Shown here one piece after another: positions 17,148 through 26,240 of a stretch of 64,000 nucleotides of DNA. The notes beneath the pieces were generated by a model, which was given only the letters and a program-made list of their open reading frames with translations, did not search any database and was not told the DNA's origin. Source of the DNA: Ancrocorticia sp052089425 (GTDB taxonomy: Bacteria > Actinomycetota > Actinomycetes > Actinomycetales > Actinomycetaceae); NCBI RefSeq assembly GCF_052089425.1, contig NZ_JBQCZW010000002.1, forward strand, positions 62,001 to 126,000. Reading direction: 5' to 3'. Each line of letters opens with the position of its first letter. Within the stretch, counting starts at the first letter, position 1. A program made the position numbers and the translations under genes.

Positions 17148-18485
17148 ATGCGCACAGTCATCACATATGGAACGTACGACATGTTCCACGAGGGGCATCG
17201 TAGGCTCCTTGAACGCGCGCGGGAGTTGGGCGATTGGCTGATCGTGGGAGTTACATCAGACTCGTATGATCTAAGCCGTGGAAAGCTAAATGTTCAACAG
17301 AGCACACTTGAACGTGTAGAGAACGTCCGCAACACGGGGTTAGCTGATCAGGTACTCATTGAGGAGTATGCCGGCCAGAAGATCCTCGACATCCAAGAGT
17401 GGGGTGTTGATGTTTTCGCAATCGGATCCGATTGGCTAGGCAAGTTCGACTATTTGAAAGATTACTGCGACGTTGTGTATCTGGACCGTACTCGCGGCGT
17501 TTCGAGTACCAAGCTACGCAATGAGAGCATGGGTATTCACCGAATCGGACTGGTTGGCGCAGGTGCCGAAGCAGAGAATCTGGTCAAGGAAGCCAGGTAC
17601 GTCTCTGGGATCAGCGTAGAGGCTGTCTGGGATCCTAACGCCGAGAAGGCTGCTTCGTTCGCTTCAGACATGGAGTTGGGATGGGCTTATGAGTCGTATC
17701 CAGACCTGCTGAGCAACGTTGATGCCGTCTACATCTCCACTCCGGTGGATTCGCGACCGGACATGATCCGTCAGGCGTTGCAGGCGGATGTGCGTGTTCT
17801 GTCTGAATCGCCTCTGACGCTGTCCAAGGAAGAAACCGAGGAGCTGACAGGTCTTGCTGAGAGAAAGGATCTGGCTCTGGTGGAAGGCATACGGACGGCC
17901 TATACGCCAGGGTTCCAGAGGATGGTTGCCTATGCTCGTTCTGGTTCAATCGGGTTTATTCGGTCAGTGGAGGCAACTCTCACGCGCGTTCGAGGAACGG
18001 AACCGGTGAGTGCATCAGATGCAGGAGCGATAGCGGAACTAGCGGTGTATCCTCTTCTGACGGTGCTCAAGCTGCTCGGCGGAGAGTACACAGATGTGCG
18101 GTGTCGAATCATCGAGTCTGGAACCACGAAGAAGCACCTGTTTGCTCGGATCGATCTGGAGTATCCGCGAGCTGTGGCATCCGTGAAAGTAGGGATCGGC
18201 GTGCGTGCAGAGAACGATCTAGAAATCGCGGGTACCAGAGGATCGTTGTATGTGCCGGCACCGTGGTGGCGGACTCAGCATTATGAGACCCGTTTTGAGG
18301 ACGCCAATGAGAACGAAGAGTTTTACGATCGCCTTGAAGGCGACGAGTTCCGTTATGAATTAGCGGAACTATCCTCTCGCATCCGTGGTAATGGCCGCAG
18401 CGCTTACAAGCTACGGGCAGAGGATTCTGTAAGTATCGCTGAGGTCGTTGAACTGATCAACGGAACCACGCCCATCAAAGCGTAA
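17148..18485 (+). CDS. TagD-like glycerol-3-phosphate cytidylyltransferase fused to Gfo/Idh/MocA oxidoreductase
   Basis: A 445-residue two-enzyme fusion. Residues 1-130 are a cytidylyltransferase of the TagD type: Y-G-T-Y-D-M-F-H-E-G-H (H14 and H17 form the HxGH site), then G-S-D-W-L-G-K, and R-G-V-S-S-T-K-L-R for CTP binding. Residues about 134-445 are a Gfo/Idh/MocA-type NAD(P)-dependent oxidoreductase beginning H-R-I-G-L-V-G-A-G-A, with S-E-S-P-L-T, in place of the usual E-K-P, and G-I-R-T-A-Y in the active-site region. The first half would make CDP-glycerol, or a close polyol derivative, for the glycerophosphotransferases at 6936 and 20942. The second may oxidise or reduce the same polyol phosphate. 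ATG 17148 follows TAGGGAG. It closes the plus-strand cluster, and a small hairpin follows its stop. Confidence 0.85.
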   Translation: MRTVITYGTYDMFHEGHRRLLERARELGDWLIVGVTSDSYDLSRGKLNVQQSTLERVENVRNTGLADQVLIEEYAGQKILDIQEWGVDVFAIGSDWLGKFDYLKDYCDVVYLDRTRGVSSTKLRNESMGIHRIGLVGAGAEAENLVKEARYVSGISVEAVWDPNAEKAASFASDMELGWAYESYPDLLSNVDAVYISTPVDSRPDMIRQALQADVRVLSESPLTLSKEETEELTGLAERKDLALVEGIRTAYTPGFQRMVAYARSGSIGFIRSVEATLTRVRGTEPVSASDAGAIAELAVYPLLTVLKLLGGEYTDVRCRIIESGTTKKHLFARIDLEYPRAVASVKVGIGVRAENDLEIAGTRGSLYVPAPWWRTQHYETRFEDANENEEFYDRLEGDEFRYELAELSSRIRGNGRSAYKLRAEDSVSIAEVVELINGTTPIKA

Positions 18486-18498
18486 GTGCGGGGGCACT
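18485..18498 (+). terminator. Small hairpin at the end of the polymer operon
   Basis: AGTGC-GGGG-GCACT starts on the last base of the stop codon of the TagD fusion gene. The five-base stem is GC-rich but no T-run follows, so it is at most a weak or factor-dependent terminator. Confidence 0.3.
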
Positions 18499-18660
18499 CT
18501 CTTACTCGCGAGATTTTGAGCGCGTCCTGACGCTACGGTGGACAATGCCACCCAAGGCGGAACAGTCGTTGGCATTGATACGGAGATCTGAAAGCGCGCT
18601 GGAACTCGTGGAAAAATAAGTAACGGCCCTGCGCCGAACTGCCAGACCATTGGTGCATTA

Positions 18661-18692
18661 AGCGTTTCCACAATCCTATGTATAGGAACGCT
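18661..18692. promoter_or_regulatory. Nested inverted repeat in the leader before the Stealth gene
   Basis: The 447-base stretch between 18485 and 18933 holds no recognisable gene. Its clearest structure is AGCGTT (18661-18666) pairing with AACGCT (18687-18692). Inside it TCCTAT pairs with ATAGGA around a GT turn (18674-18687), sharing one base with the outer arm. It could be an operator or an RNA hairpin. TAAGAT at 18758 might be a -10 box, but no good -35 is seen. Confidence 0.3.
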
Positions 18693-18932
18693 GGGTTGGC
18701 TTGCGTTCTACTCAAGTTACATTCGAGACACTCGACAAACTTGTGTGAATACGTTGCTAAGATAATTTTTGCTAGTTCTCCACGGCCTGAGAAGTTCATG
18801 GAGTTCTGCGAGCATCCATCGGCCTAGCAGTTTGAGGTCACTGCAGATGCTGCTGGGAGCCAGAGGGGTGCCATCCAACGGTGCGGTCTGTGGGGTCATC
18901 TATAAAATACACTGGGTAAGAAGTTGAGATTG

Positions 18933-20588
18933 ATGAGTGTCAAGAGTCTGAAGCGCCGCATCGCTAAGCGGCTTCCGGTTCGGGCGAAGGTCTTTCTTGT
19001 TAACGCAAGAGCGGCTAGTTTTCTGGTGCCCGAATCGGGCTCTCGAAGGATTAAGCGGAGTACGGCCGGATCTACGCTCCATCCAAAACCATCGATGTTG
19101 GTCGATTCGTTCGATGGCTGGGCTGAGCGCGCTGAGGCATTACGGGTCGCTACAGATGCGCTTGATCGTTCACAGGTTGAATACGCTTTGATGCCCGAAA
19201 GGTACGGCACAAAGACTATCGTGCTGAAAGAGCAGGATAAGACAACTGCTATTCAAGCGCTTTACGAAGGTCTCGCAGCCGACCAAGCGTGGCTGCTGTC
19301 TCCCGTGAGAGATGGAGCTCCTCGCATCGAACGGGCGATGGCCGTTGCAAAGCCCAGCAAGAAGGATGTTGCGACTGTCCGCAAATGCCACGAGTTCCGT
19401 CTGTTCAGTCGCAAGGTATCGGCGGGCGGACAGGTTCTCGGAAAACCCACGTTCGGTGTTTTATTGTCATTCTGGCAACCAGTGTTTGAGGACGATCTTC
19501 CTCGTCCGGACGGGTATACATACAAGATTGGCACAGTCTTGGCGCCTAGCCCGAATGGTATCTGCGCCTATTTGACGCCCGAGAGTTGGCGCGACTGTCT
19601 GGCATCTTCCACCCGGTGGCCCCAGGCTGCCTCACACCCGCATATATACCAGATCACTGATCCCATCGATGTCGTTTACACATGGGTAGACGGCGACGAT
19701 CCGGTATGGCAACGCCGGAAGAATGAGGCGCTCGGACATACTGATACGGCGGAACTTAACAGTACCTCGGTTAATGTGTCGCGTTACGTATCCCGCGATG
19801 AACTGATGTATTCACTTCGCTCGATCGAACTGTATGCAAACTGGGTGCGCAACATTTACATCGTGACCGACCATCAGACTCCCTCGTGGCTCGATACATC
19901 GAACCCTCGCATCAAGGTGGTAAATCACGAGGATATATTCGCTGATGCGGGTGTACTGCCTGTCTTCAATTCGCACGCTATCGAGTCTCAGCTGCATCAC
20001 ATTCCTGGGTTAAGTAACAAGTTCCTCTACTTGAATGACGATGTCTTCTTCGGACGCCTAGTTCAACCCGGGGATTTTTTCCACTCTGCTCGTATCGGAA
20101 AGTACTTTCCTTCAAAGGCATGCCTTGATGTTGCACCCGCCTCCTCTAGAGACCTTCCAGTTCTCTCCGCGGCAAAGAACGCCCGCCAACTAATTGCCGA
20201 CGAATTCGGTGTCACGATCACCAACAAGTTCAAACACACTCCGATCGCATTGCAACGCGACGTGCTTTATGAGATGGAGGAGCTATTCTCTGAAGTGGCA
20301 GCTTCCAAGTTCCGGCATCCAAGCGATTACTCAATTGCTTCTGGCCTGTACCACTTCTATGCGTTTGCTACAGGACGTTCGGTACCGGGTTCGATTTCAT
20401 ATGGGTATCAGGATATCTCTAAAGAGAATCTGCCCTTGTTTTTGGCACGTGTGGTGGCACGAAACCCATACGCCGTGTTTTGTTTGAACGATACTGATTC
20501 AACGCCCGAGCAGCTCGCAAGTCTTGCATCGCAGATAACGCAGTCTATGGACCAGTGCTATCCGTTCAAGAGCTCCTTCGAAAAATAG
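18933..20588 (+). CDS. Stealth-family capsular polysaccharide phosphotransferase
   Basis: A 551-residue protein with the four Stealth conserved regions. CR1 is seen near residue 246 (I-D-V-V-Y-T-W-V-D-G-D-D-P). CR2 follows, running from R-D-E-L-M-Y-S-L-R-S-I-E through Y-L-N-D-D-V-F-F-G. CR3 lies around F-K-H-T-P-I-A-L-Q-R, and CR4 around C-L-N-D-T-D near the end. Stealth enzymes transfer sugar-1-phosphate units, making phosphodiester-linked capsules and teichoic-acid-like polymers. About 240 residues precede CR1, longer than usual, and have no domain I recognise. ATG 18933 is preferred over the in-frame TTG 18924, with AAGAAG upstream. It extends the theme of phosphate-linked polymer assembly. 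Base composition is visibly less GC-rich than in the right half of the window, hinting at transfer. Confidence 0.85.
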   Translation: MSVKSLKRRIAKRLPVRAKVFLVNARAASFLVPESGSRRIKRSTAGSTLHPKPSMLVDSFDGWAERAEALRVATDALDRSQVEYALMPERYGTKTIVLKEQDKTTAIQALYEGLAADQAWLLSPVRDGAPRIERAMAVAKPSKKDVATVRKCHEFRLFSRKVSAGGQVLGKPTFGVLLSFWQPVFEDDLPRPDGYTYKIGTVLAPSPNGICAYLTPESWRDCLASSTRWPQAASHPHIYQITDPIDVVYTWVDGDDPVWQRRKNEALGHTDTAELNSTSVNVSRYVSRDELMYSLRSIELYANWVRNIYIVTDHQTPSWLDTSNPRIKVVNHEDIFADAGVLPVFNSHAIESQLHHIPGLSNKFLYLNDDVFFGRLVQPGDFFHSARIGKYFPSKACLDVAPASSRDLPVLSAAKNARQLIADEFGVTITNKFKHTPIALQRDVLYEMEELFSEVAASKFRHPSDYSIASGLYHFYAFATGRSVPGSISYGYQDISKENLPLFLARVVARNPYAVFCLNDTDSTPEQLASLASQITQSMDQCYPFKSSFEK

Positions 20589-20941
20589 CTCTCTGTTATG
20601 AAAGACCAATTTCCGGTGGCTGTCCGATTGGATTGTTGGCATGTGGGAGGGGCTTCGGGAAGATTATCGCCGTGGAACTGTTTGAGAGCTTCATCGTTCC
20701 TCCTATCGCCTTTGGGCACCTTAGACGTGTGAGAGGTAGGAACAAGAGAAAACAAACAATGGTCGATTAAAACTTTTGAAACCACAGGGTCTACTCATAG
20801 AGCTGATCCGAGAGACCGGGTGCTCTAGGCTGCGCAGACCTGATCGTGCACTTTGCTCTCACCACATCCTAGCATTTTCGATATACCATATCCGGTGTGG
20901 CTGGAGAACCCAATGCCTGTGGATCATAATGGAATGTCCTG
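20589..20941. other. Gene-free spacer with a short AT-rich palindrome
   Basis: No convincing gene lies in these 353 bases; the short open frames here lack ribosome sites and family features. The only structure noted is GATAT-ACC-ATATC at 20880-20892, about 50 bases before the next gene, which could be an operator or part of a promoter. Confidence 0.3.
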
Positions 20942-23698
20942 ATGAGGTCACCAATTAGAATTGATTGGAAATACGTGAATCAAGAAGAAGAATACTTGTT
21001 TGCAGTAAGTGTCATCGTTGCTGCCTACAACTCCGAGCAGTGGGTTGGTGTCGCGATGGATTCGTTACTACATCAGAGTATTGGATTAGAAAGTCTGCAG
21101 ATCATCATTGTTGACGATGGTTCGACAGACTCCACGGGACGCATCGCGGATGAGTATGCAGAGCGATACCCAACGAACATAATGGTGATCCATCAGGAAA
21201 ATCAGGGAGTGGGCGCGGCTCGTAACGCCGGGATCAGTGCTGCCAAGGGGAGATATGTCGGTTTTCTAGACTCAGATGACTATCTGGCTCTAGATGCAGT
21301 AGAGAGTGTGTGCAACTTTTTTGAAGTGCACGATCTCGAATGCGATCTAGTGGCGATTCCCATTGAATTGTTCGGAACTCGGACCGGGCCGCACTGGAAC
21401 AATCGACAGCGCTTTCGGAAGTCTCGAGTCATCGATGTTACGGACCAATGGAATACTCAGCATCTACATGCTGGAGGTACATTCGTAAAATCGGACGTTC
21501 TCAAGTCTGAGTCGATTGCTTTTGATCCTAGGCTCTTTATTAGTGAAGATTTGACCCTGATCAATCAGATCATTCTGCGAACTCTGCGGTATGGAGTTGT
21601 ATCTAATACGACGTACTACTACCGGCGGCACGAAGCGGGTGGGTCGCTTGTGTCCAGTGCTAACTTGAACGACGAATACTATACGGGTGTTCCGCGTTGG
21701 AGCTACCAGCACCTCATCCATGAGAGCCTTGCGAGTTATGGGCATGTTCCTCGATACATCCAGTCAGTGATCGCCTATGACCTTTCCTGGCGTTTTAGGG
21801 ATGCACACTTTGCGGTCCTTTCCGATTCCATCCAGGCTGAATACCTTGAGATTCTTCAAGAGATCCTTAAATACGTTGATGATCAAGTGATCCTCGCACA
21901 GAAGATCGCTATAGAAGAAAGACTTCAGATCTTGGGATTCAAGCATCAGACTTCTATTCTTCAAGCTGCTGAGAATAGGCAAGATGTCTATTATTTCAAT
22001 CAGATACCGATCTATCGTTATAAACGCCAGATTCGCAACATGCATAGGGCACCCTCCTGCCACATCACTGCATTCTCCTGGGACGGTCGGGACGTTCAGT
22101 TGAGCGGTGTGTATAAGTGTATGAGCTTTCGTGGCGTGACCTTTGGCTTCGTGAGCGGCGGAAAGTTTATACCTGCAGAGGTGGATTCCCGGGCACCACT
22201 AGTCCGAGAAATGTTGGGAGTTAAGGTAGCGACGGGGCAAAGGTTTCAGCTAAGGGTTTCTTTGGGACAGGGGGAAAGTATCACACCCGCAGTTCGCGTT
22301 AGGAATGGAGCGCAGTCTAATATCTACCGGATTGGTCTCAGTATGGGGCGCTATACGCGGTTTGCGGGTGATTCAGCTTTAGGGTATTACCGACGTGACA
22401 AAGGTTCTATCTTTAGACAGGTCGGTAAGAGCAAGATTATCCATGAAGAACTGAGCTTTTTTGGAATCATGCGCCGTGAGCTGGGCTTTATGAAACGGGC
22501 ACGCTCTCACGGAGCTTCATGGAAGGTACTGGGACTTCGGCAACTGGCCACAGCACGGCGTGCACTCCCGCACCGGGAAACATGGCTACTGGGGGACCGC
22601 AAGTTAGAGGCAGGCGATAATGCCGAGGCTTTGTTTAGATATGCCCGGCGATCCACAAGGAATGATGGTGTCAATGCAGTTTTCTGGTTGAGTCCTCAGT
22701 CATCCGATTATCGCACTCTCAAGAAAGTCGGCCGTGTCGTCAAACCGAATTCTCTTCGGTTCAAACTCACCTATCTGCGATCAACGTGGTTTGCATCATC
22801 GGCTGCAGACGAGTTTGTCCTCAACCCTTTTGGATCTGATCTCCGCTTTGTTAACGATATGCGACCTGCGTATCAGGGATTCTTACAGCACGGAATAACG
22901 AAAGACGATCAGAGCCAATGGCTCAACAAGTGGTCGAAGGGTTTCGATCTTTTTGTGACGTCCGCTGAACGGGAGCGCCTCTCAATTCTATCGGATTCTT
23001 ATGGCTATGATCCAAACGAGGTTGTATTGACCGGCATGCCGAGATTCGATCTCCTTGAGAGTTCTCCTGAAGGTAGGCTGCTAATCGCCCCCACGTGGCG
23101 ACGGCAACTCGTAGGGGAACTGGACCCTGAGACAGGACGAAATCTTCCGTTGGAAGCGTTCTCAGACAGCGAGTACTTCAAGTTCTGGCAAGCCGTAATC
23201 TCGGATAGCCGTCTTAACGCGGTATTGGCTAAGAACGGTATGCGGGGCACCTTCGCATTGCACCCATCCCACGCTGAAGAGGTGGGCAAATTCGTGCCTG
23301 GACCGGCATTTGACATCTCTCCATACCCGCACAACTACAGAGATCTCTTCAGGACATCGGACGTTCTTGCAACTGACTACTCGAGCGTCGCGTTCGACTT
23401 CGCTTACCTGCGAAAGCCGATAGTTTACATTCAGACGGACCGCGAGAGCTTCTTCGCTAGTCACCTCTATAATCAAGGGTATTTCTCGTACGATGATGAC
23501 GGGTTCGGTCCGGTTACTTCAACGTACGATGAAACGATTGATCGACTGATCGAAGCGATTGGCTTTGAGGGGCTCGCCGGACCCTACGCAGAACGAGTTG
23601 AGCATTTCTTTGCGTTCTCGGACCACTCGAACTCGGAACGTGTCTACACTGAAATGATAGATCGTGCCAAGAATGTACAAGTGCGAACGAACCGATGA
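20942..23698 (+). CDS. GT2 glycosyltransferase fused to CDP-glycerol glycerophosphotransferase
   Basis: This 918-residue protein has two catalytic ends. Residues about 20-260 are a GT-A family 2 glycosyltransferase, with V-S-V-I-V-A-A-Y-N-S, V-D-D-G-S-T-D-S-T, G-V-G-A-A-R-N-A-G and L-D-S-D-D-Y. Residues about 550-910 are a TagF-type glycerophosphotransferase, with Q-H-G-I-T-K-D-D (the donor-site histidine segment), V-L-T-G-M-P-R-F-D, I-A-P-T-W-R-R, L-H-P-S-H and T-D-Y-S-S-V-A-F-D. One chain could add a sugar and then a polyol phosphate, so the polymer repeat may alternate the two. The ATG at 20942 is used; upstream it has only a weak GGAATG. The C-terminal enzyme shares the main motifs of the separate protein at 6936, so the locus holds at least two such transferases. 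Confidence 0.85.
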   Translation: MRSPIRIDWKYVNQEEEYLFAVSVIVAAYNSEQWVGVAMDSLLHQSIGLESLQIIIVDDGSTDSTGRIADEYAERYPTNIMVIHQENQGVGAARNAGISAAKGRYVGFLDSDDYLALDAVESVCNFFEVHDLECDLVAIPIELFGTRTGPHWNNRQRFRKSRVIDVTDQWNTQHLHAGGTFVKSDVLKSESIAFDPRLFISEDLTLINQIILRTLRYGVVSNTTYYYRRHEAGGSLVSSANLNDEYYTGVPRWSYQHLIHESLASYGHVPRYIQSVIAYDLSWRFRDAHFAVLSDSIQAEYLEILQEILKYVDDQVILAQKIAIEERLQILGFKHQTSILQAAENRQDVYYFNQIPIYRYKRQIRNMHRAPSCHITAFSWDGRDVQLSGVYKCMSFRGVTFGFVSGGKFIPAEVDSRAPLVREMLGVKVATGQRFQLRVSLGQGESITPAVRVRNGAQSNIYRIGLSMGRYTRFAGDSALGYYRRDKGSIFRQVGKSKIIHEELSFFGIMRRELGFMKRARSHGASWKVLGLRQLATARRALPHRETWLLGDRKLEAGDNAEALFRYARRSTRNDGVNAVFWLSPQSSDYRTLKKVGRVVKPNSLRFKLTYLRSTWFASSAADEFVLNPFGSDLRFVNDMRPAYQGFLQHGITKDDQSQWLNKWSKGFDLFVTSAERERLSILSDSYGYDPNEVVLTGMPRFDLLESSPEGRLLIAPTWRRQLVGELDPETGRNLPLEAFSDSEYFKFWQAVISDSRLNAVLAKNGMRGTFALHPSHAEEVGKFVPGPAFDISPYPHNYRDLFRTSDVLATDYSSVAFDFAYLRKPIVYIQTDRESFFASHLYNQGYFSYDDDGFGPVTSTYDETIDRLIEAIGFEGLAGPYAERVEHFFAFSDHSNSERVYTEMIDRAKNVQVRTNR

Positions 23699-24098
23699 AA
23701 TGTTTGCTTGGGAGCCGATGACGGTGCACCGTATGTCGGGAGTGTTCTCGAAGTGATGAAGTTCGAGATATGTCTTCGACCTGCTCATATTCCGTGCAGC
23801 GGGTGGTTCTCTTGTTGGCGCCGGGAATCGTTGGCTTGGGAGTGGCGAACTGTAGTAGTGGCTGCAACATTTGAAGAAGCCATGAATTCGTCGGAAAGGG
23901 GCTCTAGCATCCACTCCCGATGAGGTCATATCACGCCCGACAGGAATGGATTCTGGTCGGTTTTCGAAGTGGCCCTTTTGCCGCGTGCCCCATATAAATG
24001 GCCAGTTGATAGGATAAACTTTTCCTGACTCTCCCCGTTCAGAGCGGTTCGTGGGACTGCGAGAGCTAACATAACCAGAAATACTTCAAGGAGAACTG
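23699..24098. other. Gene-free spacer with a 12-bp palindrome
   Basis: No supported gene is present in this 400-base gap. A perfect 12-bp palindrome, ACGGTGCACCGT, sits at 23721-23732, just after the upstream stop. It may be a weak hairpin or a protein site. The next gene has a clear AAGGAG at 24088-24093. Confidence 0.35.
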
Positions 24099-25997
24099 GT
24101 GGCCGTTTCAGATCCTAAAGTAAGCATCATCATCGCGACGTATCAGTCAGGGGAAGGCTTACGAAGGGTGATTGATTCACTTGACGCTCAGACTCTGCCC
24201 CAAGAAGAGTTCGAGGTTATCTTCGTTGATGATGGATCCCCTGATGATACATTTGAGAAGCTACAGCTGCTCGAATCAAACCGGAACAACGTCCGAGCGT
24301 TCCGGATCGACAATTCGGGTTGGCCGAGTAAGCCGCGGAACATCGGGATCGACAATGCACGAGGTGAATACCTCATGTTTATGGATCACGACGATTCGCT
24401 GTTCCCTGATGGACTGCGCCGCGCCTATGAGTACGCCGTCGAGACTGGGGCTGATCTTCTGAGCCCTAAGGAATCGAAGACGAATGACAAATGGTGGGGA
24501 ATGTCGAGCCTCAGGCGCGGCAACTTGCCGAATATCCTCTGTGGTGACGGGATTCAACACTTATTGCCGTTGGTGCCGCATAAGCTATACCGCCGTACGA
24601 TGATGCTGGAACATGGGATTAGATTCCCTGAAGGGTCTCGTGTTCTGTGGGAGGACCAGTTCATCAACGTGGATGCATACCGCCACTCCGAGGTAGTCGC
24701 GGTCATGGCCGATACACCGGTGTACTTGTGGCATGCGAGCGATACCAATAGTTCTCACACCTTCGATCCCGCACGCGACGATTTCTGGGATCGACTTGAT
24801 GATCTGATGTCTCATATAGATAAGGCGCTCTGTGGGTCCAAGTATCGTGAGGCGCGCCTTACCTTGCTAGAGATGCACTTGAGAGTCCGCGTCATCGACC
24901 GCATGGTGCGTTTACTGGTTCGGGATGATTCGGGACGTGGAGAGGTGGCACTGCAGCGAGCACGGAAGCTCATGCGTCGCTTCGGATCTCGCGAGGTAGT
25001 AGCCGCGCTTCCACGCAAGCATCAGATCCAAGCACGTTTTCTTCGAAAGGGGCATGGGGATCTGCTCAAGGGTTTTCATGCGCAAGACTTGGCGGCTGAG
25101 ATCACCGTAAGAATAGTATCCATGAAATGGGTCCAAGGCGCACTCGAGTTGGAGGCGGAGACAGTTTTTGGGCCGGCGAGTTCGGATCACCCGATCTTGC
25201 GTACTACTGGTGACCGCACTCTGCTTGCGCCGCCCGCAGATATCGCGGCCAAGATACCCAATCGACTGTTGGACGTAACTGACGAGGTATCTAGTATGTC
25301 CACAGAGTTTATTGTGCGAAGCCGGAAGGGTCATGTGACTTGGGCGATCCCTTCCAAAGTCGTTAGTTCGGAGTTTTTCTCGAGCAAGAAAGGACTTTCG
25401 CTTCGGGTTCAGTCGAAGCTGTCACTTGACATTATGACGGGAGCGGTAGGGCATCCCATCGAAGAGAATATCTGGGATCTTTTCGTGGAAATTGATTGGC
25501 TTGGGATGATGAGGTTGAAGCCTGTCCACTACAAGGGAAAGCCTAAGCCCGGCCTCGTTGATGGCCGGCAAGTGATTCCGTACAAAAACAACTCGGGCGC
25601 CCTATCGATTGATTTGGCCGGACGGTTGCGTACATTGGCGAGTGACGCGGAACCAGTGGCAGGACACGCTGGAATCAGCTCCTCATTCCAGGTTCCGCTA
25701 AAGAACCTCGCCATCGTGGGTGAAGCGCGTTATGCAGCGGATGACCTACGCGCTGTGAGCGAGATCGTTCCAGAAGCGAAGGAAGCAAAGTTGGATTCTG
25801 ACACGGTTGAACGCGTGGGACTGGACTTGCAGGCTGAAATTGGCAATGCCACTGAGGGTCCAGCCCTAACGGGGCAACTAAACGCCGGGCCAGGAAGCTA
25901 CCGAATCTACGCCCGGCGGGAGAACGGCTTTCAACGCACACGACACTCGCTTGTTATTGATAGTGACGCCCAGATCGAATGGCACGTTGACAGCTAG
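24099..25997 (+). CDS. Family 2 glycosyltransferase with long C-terminal extension
   Basis: A 632-residue protein whose first 230 residues are a GT2 domain: V-S-I-I-I-A-T-Y-Q-S, F-V-D-D-G-S-P-D-D, P-S-K-P-R-N-I-G and M-D-H-D-D-S give the nucleotide- and metal-binding sites. Y-L-W-H-A-S-D-T-N follows in the acceptor region. The remaining 400 residues have no domain I recognise; they are soluble-looking and may be a beta-rich accessory region. GTG 24099 is chosen because AAGGAG lies six bases upstream. It is the last glycosyltransferase of the locus. A role in adding a sugar to the phosphopolymer is inferred from context only. Confidence 0.8.
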   Translation: MAVSDPKVSIIIATYQSGEGLRRVIDSLDAQTLPQEEFEVIFVDDGSPDDTFEKLQLLESNRNNVRAFRIDNSGWPSKPRNIGIDNARGEYLMFMDHDDSLFPDGLRRAYEYAVETGADLLSPKESKTNDKWWGMSSLRRGNLPNILCGDGIQHLLPLVPHKLYRRTMMLEHGIRFPEGSRVLWEDQFINVDAYRHSEVVAVMADTPVYLWHASDTNSSHTFDPARDDFWDRLDDLMSHIDKALCGSKYREARLTLLEMHLRVRVIDRMVRLLVRDDSGRGEVALQRARKLMRRFGSREVVAALPRKHQIQARFLRKGHGDLLKGFHAQDLAAEITVRIVSMKWVQGALELEAETVFGPASSDHPILRTTGDRTLLAPPADIAAKIPNRLLDVTDEVSSMSTEFIVRSRKGHVTWAIPSKVVSSEFFSSKKGLSLRVQSKLSLDIMTGAVGHPIEENIWDLFVEIDWLGMMRLKPVHYKGKPKPGLVDGRQVIPYKNNSGALSIDLAGRLRTLASDAEPVAGHAGISSSFQVPLKNLAIVGEARYAADDLRAVSEIVPEAKEAKLDSDTVERVGLDLQAEIGNATEGPALTGQLNAGPGSYRIYARRENGFQRTRHSLVIDSDAQIEWHVDS

Positions 25998-26194
25998 GGC
26001 CATTACATTAGTGGCCGCATGATTCTTGCGCCAGCTGGAAGTAGTGGTGCCCTCGAAGCAATGAACTTCGAGAACACTCTGCGCCCTGACTCCCGGCCAA
26101 TTCACGGCGAGAAATCTCGGGTGACCTATGCGTAAGAGCTTCTTCAGCTTCGAGAAGGTTCCTAGACAGGTGATTCCGGATCTTAGATGCGGTA

Positions 26195-26226
26195 TTCTCT
26201 TTGTCAAGAGAACTTGAGATCTCAAG
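26195..26226. promoter_or_regulatory. Twin adjacent inverted repeats (probable autoregulatory operator)
   Basis: TTCTCTT pairs with AAGAGAA across a four-base loop at 26195-26212. A perfect 14-bp palindrome, CTTGAGATCTCAAG, follows without a gap at 26213-26226. The pair ends 15 bases before the AbrB-type antitoxin start. TTGTCA at 26201-26206 could be a -35 box lying within the operator. This arrangement fits repression by the antitoxin or the toxin-antitoxin complex. Confidence 0.6.
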
Positions 26227-26240
26227 AATCGAGTAGTTAT

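Noticed and set aside
20555..20770. 71-codon open frame in the spacer after the Stealth gene
   Set aside because: No ribosome site, no family resemblance, and it begins inside the upstream gene.
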